The notes under the pieces: generated by a model | Databases searched by the model: none | Told to the model about the DNA's origin: nothing | Seen by the model: only the letters and a program-made list of their open reading frames with translations | Assembly (NCBI GenBank): GCA_023846275.1 | Contig: CM043872.1 | Coordinates: 29,192,670 to 29,256,669, forward strand | Length of the DNA: 64,000 nucleotides | DNA from: Vanilla planifolia | Taxonomy: Eukaryota; Streptophyta; Magnoliopsida; Asparagales; Orchidaceae | Direction: 5' to 3' | Position numbers and translations under genes: made by a program | Shown here: positions 62,101-64,000 of the stretch, piece after piece | Layout: the number at the start of each line of letters is the position of its first letter | How positions within the stretch are numbered: the first letter of the stretch is position 1

Positions 62101-64000
62101 AAATATATGTACCGTACAACATCCTTCCTTTGGATGCTGCAGGTGCTTCACAGCCTATTATGCAACTCGAAGAGGTATTAAATGTATAATTCATACAATT
62201 AATCGAGGCTCAACATTGGTCGTGTTTGCTTCGATTTTTCATTCTTCATTGCATAAATTTTTTTTTTGCAAAAGATTAAGGCTTCTGTTGCTGCCCTGAA
62301 AAATACTCGAGGATTGAACTGGCCATCGTCGTTGGAGGCACAGAGACAGAAACAGGGTGATCTAGATCTTCTGGATTGGTTGAGGGCTATGTTTGGATTT
62401 CAGGTTCATCATCAGTAAAGCCTTAGAAGTTTTTTTGTTTCCATGTAATTATCTGAAGGTTTCTTTACTTTTGTATCTCTAACAGCACTTGTCTGTTTGC
62501 AGAGAGATAACGTCCGGAACCAGCGGGAGCATTTTATTTTGCTGCTGGCAAATGTTCATATAAGGCTTTCTCCAAAGCCAGAACCCCTTACCAAGGCATG
62601 CTGCGCACAGAAAGTGTATTTCGCACTATTTCTTTTTTCTTCATCATTCGGGAGCTAGGAATGAGCCTAATTCCATCAAATTCTCTACATGAGCATTGCA
62701 TTTTTCAAATTGTGTTCTGATGATATTGAATCCTTCAACCCACTTCCTCATTTTCCAAGGAGGTGGTGTGAGCTCCTAATCTCTCTCCAAACAAGTATCA
62801 CAGAAGCATACTTTGTATCTAACCAGCACTTTTTGATCGATTTCCTGCTGCACAACACCTCCAATTCTAGTGGATCAGTTTTGTGGTTGCATCTAAACGA
62901 AGAATGCAAGCAATGTATTTAGTTCTGATCAAGTGCTTTGGTGCTGTTTAAACTCTCTTGCCACGTACATTTTTAGCTGGAACTTTGAACGTTCTTTGAA
63001 ATTTGAACATGTCAGATTGGGTCAGATTGGGTGAACTTTTTGCTAAGCTTGCTTAAGTTGTTTTCCATTCTACATTGAACCATACGTGAAATTCCTCCTG
63101 GTTTAATTTTTTTAATTTTCATCACAGCAAAGAAAAAAATGTGGCTATTTGTGCTAAATCATAATGTATATTAAAAATTGTTCTAAAGGTTGCTTCCATA
63201 AAAATCTGCATATTTTAAATGATTCTTATCATAGTTCTTAGCAATGCTTATGTTGTTTGCTTTACTCAACCAAGTTTATGGTGCAGCTGGATGACCGTGC
63301 TGTTGATGCGGTCATGAATAAACTGTTTAAGAACTACAAGAAATGGTGTAAATTTTTAGGACGCAAGCACAGTTTAAGGTATGAATAATCACGTTTCTTT
63401 AAAATACTTATTTTTTCCTTAAAATATATCGTACTCGGTTACATTACTCATGCTTCTGATACTTTGCAATAACTTCAGGCTTCCCCAAGATACACAGGAA
63501 GCTCAACAGAGAAAGATCCTTTACATGGGCCTATATCTTCTAATATGGGGAGAAGCTGCTAATGTTCGCTTTATGCCAGAATGCCTTTGCTACATTTTTC
63601 ATAATGTAAAATTTTTGCATTCCATTTCATATGAACATCGCACTCCAACTTTCTTATTATTGTGGAAAGCTCGGTATTACCATCATAAATACTCAATGCT
63701 TTTAGATGGCATATGAATTGCATGGTTTGTTGGCGGGAAATGTAAGCGTTGTAACTGGAGAAAATATAAGACCTTCATATGGAGGTGATGATGAAGCTTT
63801 CTTGAAGAAAATAATCACGCCCATATACCGTGTGATTCAAGAGGTATAATCTATAACTCATAGTTACAAAATCGCATAACATGTTTGTTATATGAACAAC
63901 CCGTGACATTTATTTTGTAGGAAGCTATGAAAAGCAACAATGGAAAATCCTCAAATTCAGTCTGGTGTAACTACGATGATCTTAATGAATACTTCTGGTG
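59167..64000 (+). CDS. CALS5: Callose synthase, CalS5/GSL2 type, 5' part (truncated by window end)
   Basis: Exons: 59167-59410, 59542-59642, 61676-61797, 61894-61990, 62064-62174, 62275-62403, 62503-62595, 63287-63378, 63479-63605, 63706-63843, 63921-64000 (continues). Phases agree throughout and give about 444 residues of some 1900. The N-terminus has [14 protein letters not shown], then [52 protein letters not shown] and [36 protein letters not shown] and the FKS1-domain-1 signature [20 protein letters not shown] follow. [13 protein letters not shown] and the AGASQ and HGLLAGNVS stretches fit CalS5 better than CalS1. The family makes beta-1,3-glucan from UDP-glucose at the plasma membrane; CalS5 lays down callose around microspores and in pollen. 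Catalytic and membrane parts lie beyond the window. The start is the first in-frame ATG. Intron 7 seems to have a GC donor. Confidence 0.94.
59643..61675 (+). other. Intron 2 of the callose synthase (2.0 kb)
   Basis: It lies between donor GTATGA and acceptor GACAG. AT-rich, with T runs, and longer than the other introns of the gene (73-691 bases). A GC-richer end (61.44-61.67 kb) contains part of an open frame that runs into exon 3 but shows no family match, so I treat it as intron. Confidence 0.75.
62596..62597 (+). other. GC splice donor, intron 7 of the callose synthase
   Basis: Exon 7 ends PEPLTK and the next exon begins LDDRAVD, which are adjacent in the family. The base pair after ACCAAG is GC (AAG|GCATGC). 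A GT donor 18 bases further on (AAA|GTGTAT) is also in frame and would insert six residues (ACCAQK). Confidence 0.65.

Noticed and set aside
1..64000. CRISPR arrays, operons or bacterial-type mobile islands
   Set aside because: The sequence is intron-rich plant nuclear DNA; the repeats are tandem duplications, microsatellites and retroelements without spacer structure.

Overview
The window is nuclear DNA of a flowering plant. It is AT-rich, its genes are split by spliceosomal introns, most of its length is intron or intergenic sequence, and it carries decayed plant retroelements. The repeat-filled introns and some protein features would fit a monocot, but I cannot fix the species.

Three protein-coding genes can be rebuilt exon by exon from open frames, splice sites and codon phase. 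(1) Minus strand, 13108 down to 2699: a type-B cytokinin response regulator (receiver plus GARP DNA-binding domain) in six coding exons, 701 residues. Its last 23 codons lie behind a 6.8 kb intron. (2) Minus strand, 55489 down to 26969: a metallophosphoesterase of the cyanobacterial/plant type, only 321 codons in nine exons spread over 28.5 kb. Introns of 14.1 and 9.4 kb hold dead retroelements, yet every catalytic motif is intact. No single long open frame reveals it. (3) Plus strand, 59167 to beyond the window end: the first eleven exons (about 444 codons) of a callose synthase of the CalS5/GSL2 type.

Layout: 1-2.2 kb is T-rich on the plus strand and may be the tail of a convergent plus-strand gene. 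2.7-13.1 kb is the response regulator, followed by its leader and promoter to about 13.7 kb. 13.7-27.0 kb is AT-rich intergenic sequence with no supportable gene. 27.0-55.5 kb is the metallophosphoesterase, whose introns contain a tandemly doubled LINE fragment (31.4-35.9 kb), a stop-riddled Copia element (about 45.0-47.7 kb) and several tandem repeats, including adjacent 24-bp and 15-bp minisatellites. 55.5-59.2 kb is the divergent intergenic region between the metallophosphoesterase and the callose synthase, with an (AT)n(GT)n microsatellite and a roughly 1 kb tandem duplication. 59.2-64.0 kb is the callose synthase.

The three genes belong to unrelated pathways: hormone signalling, an uncharacterised phosphoesterase, and cell-wall (pollen/callose) synthesis. 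I found no operon, CRISPR array, tRNA or rRNA, and no new multi-gene system. The most notable structures are the hidden 28.5 kb gene, two introns that appear to use GC donors, and the minisatellite pair.
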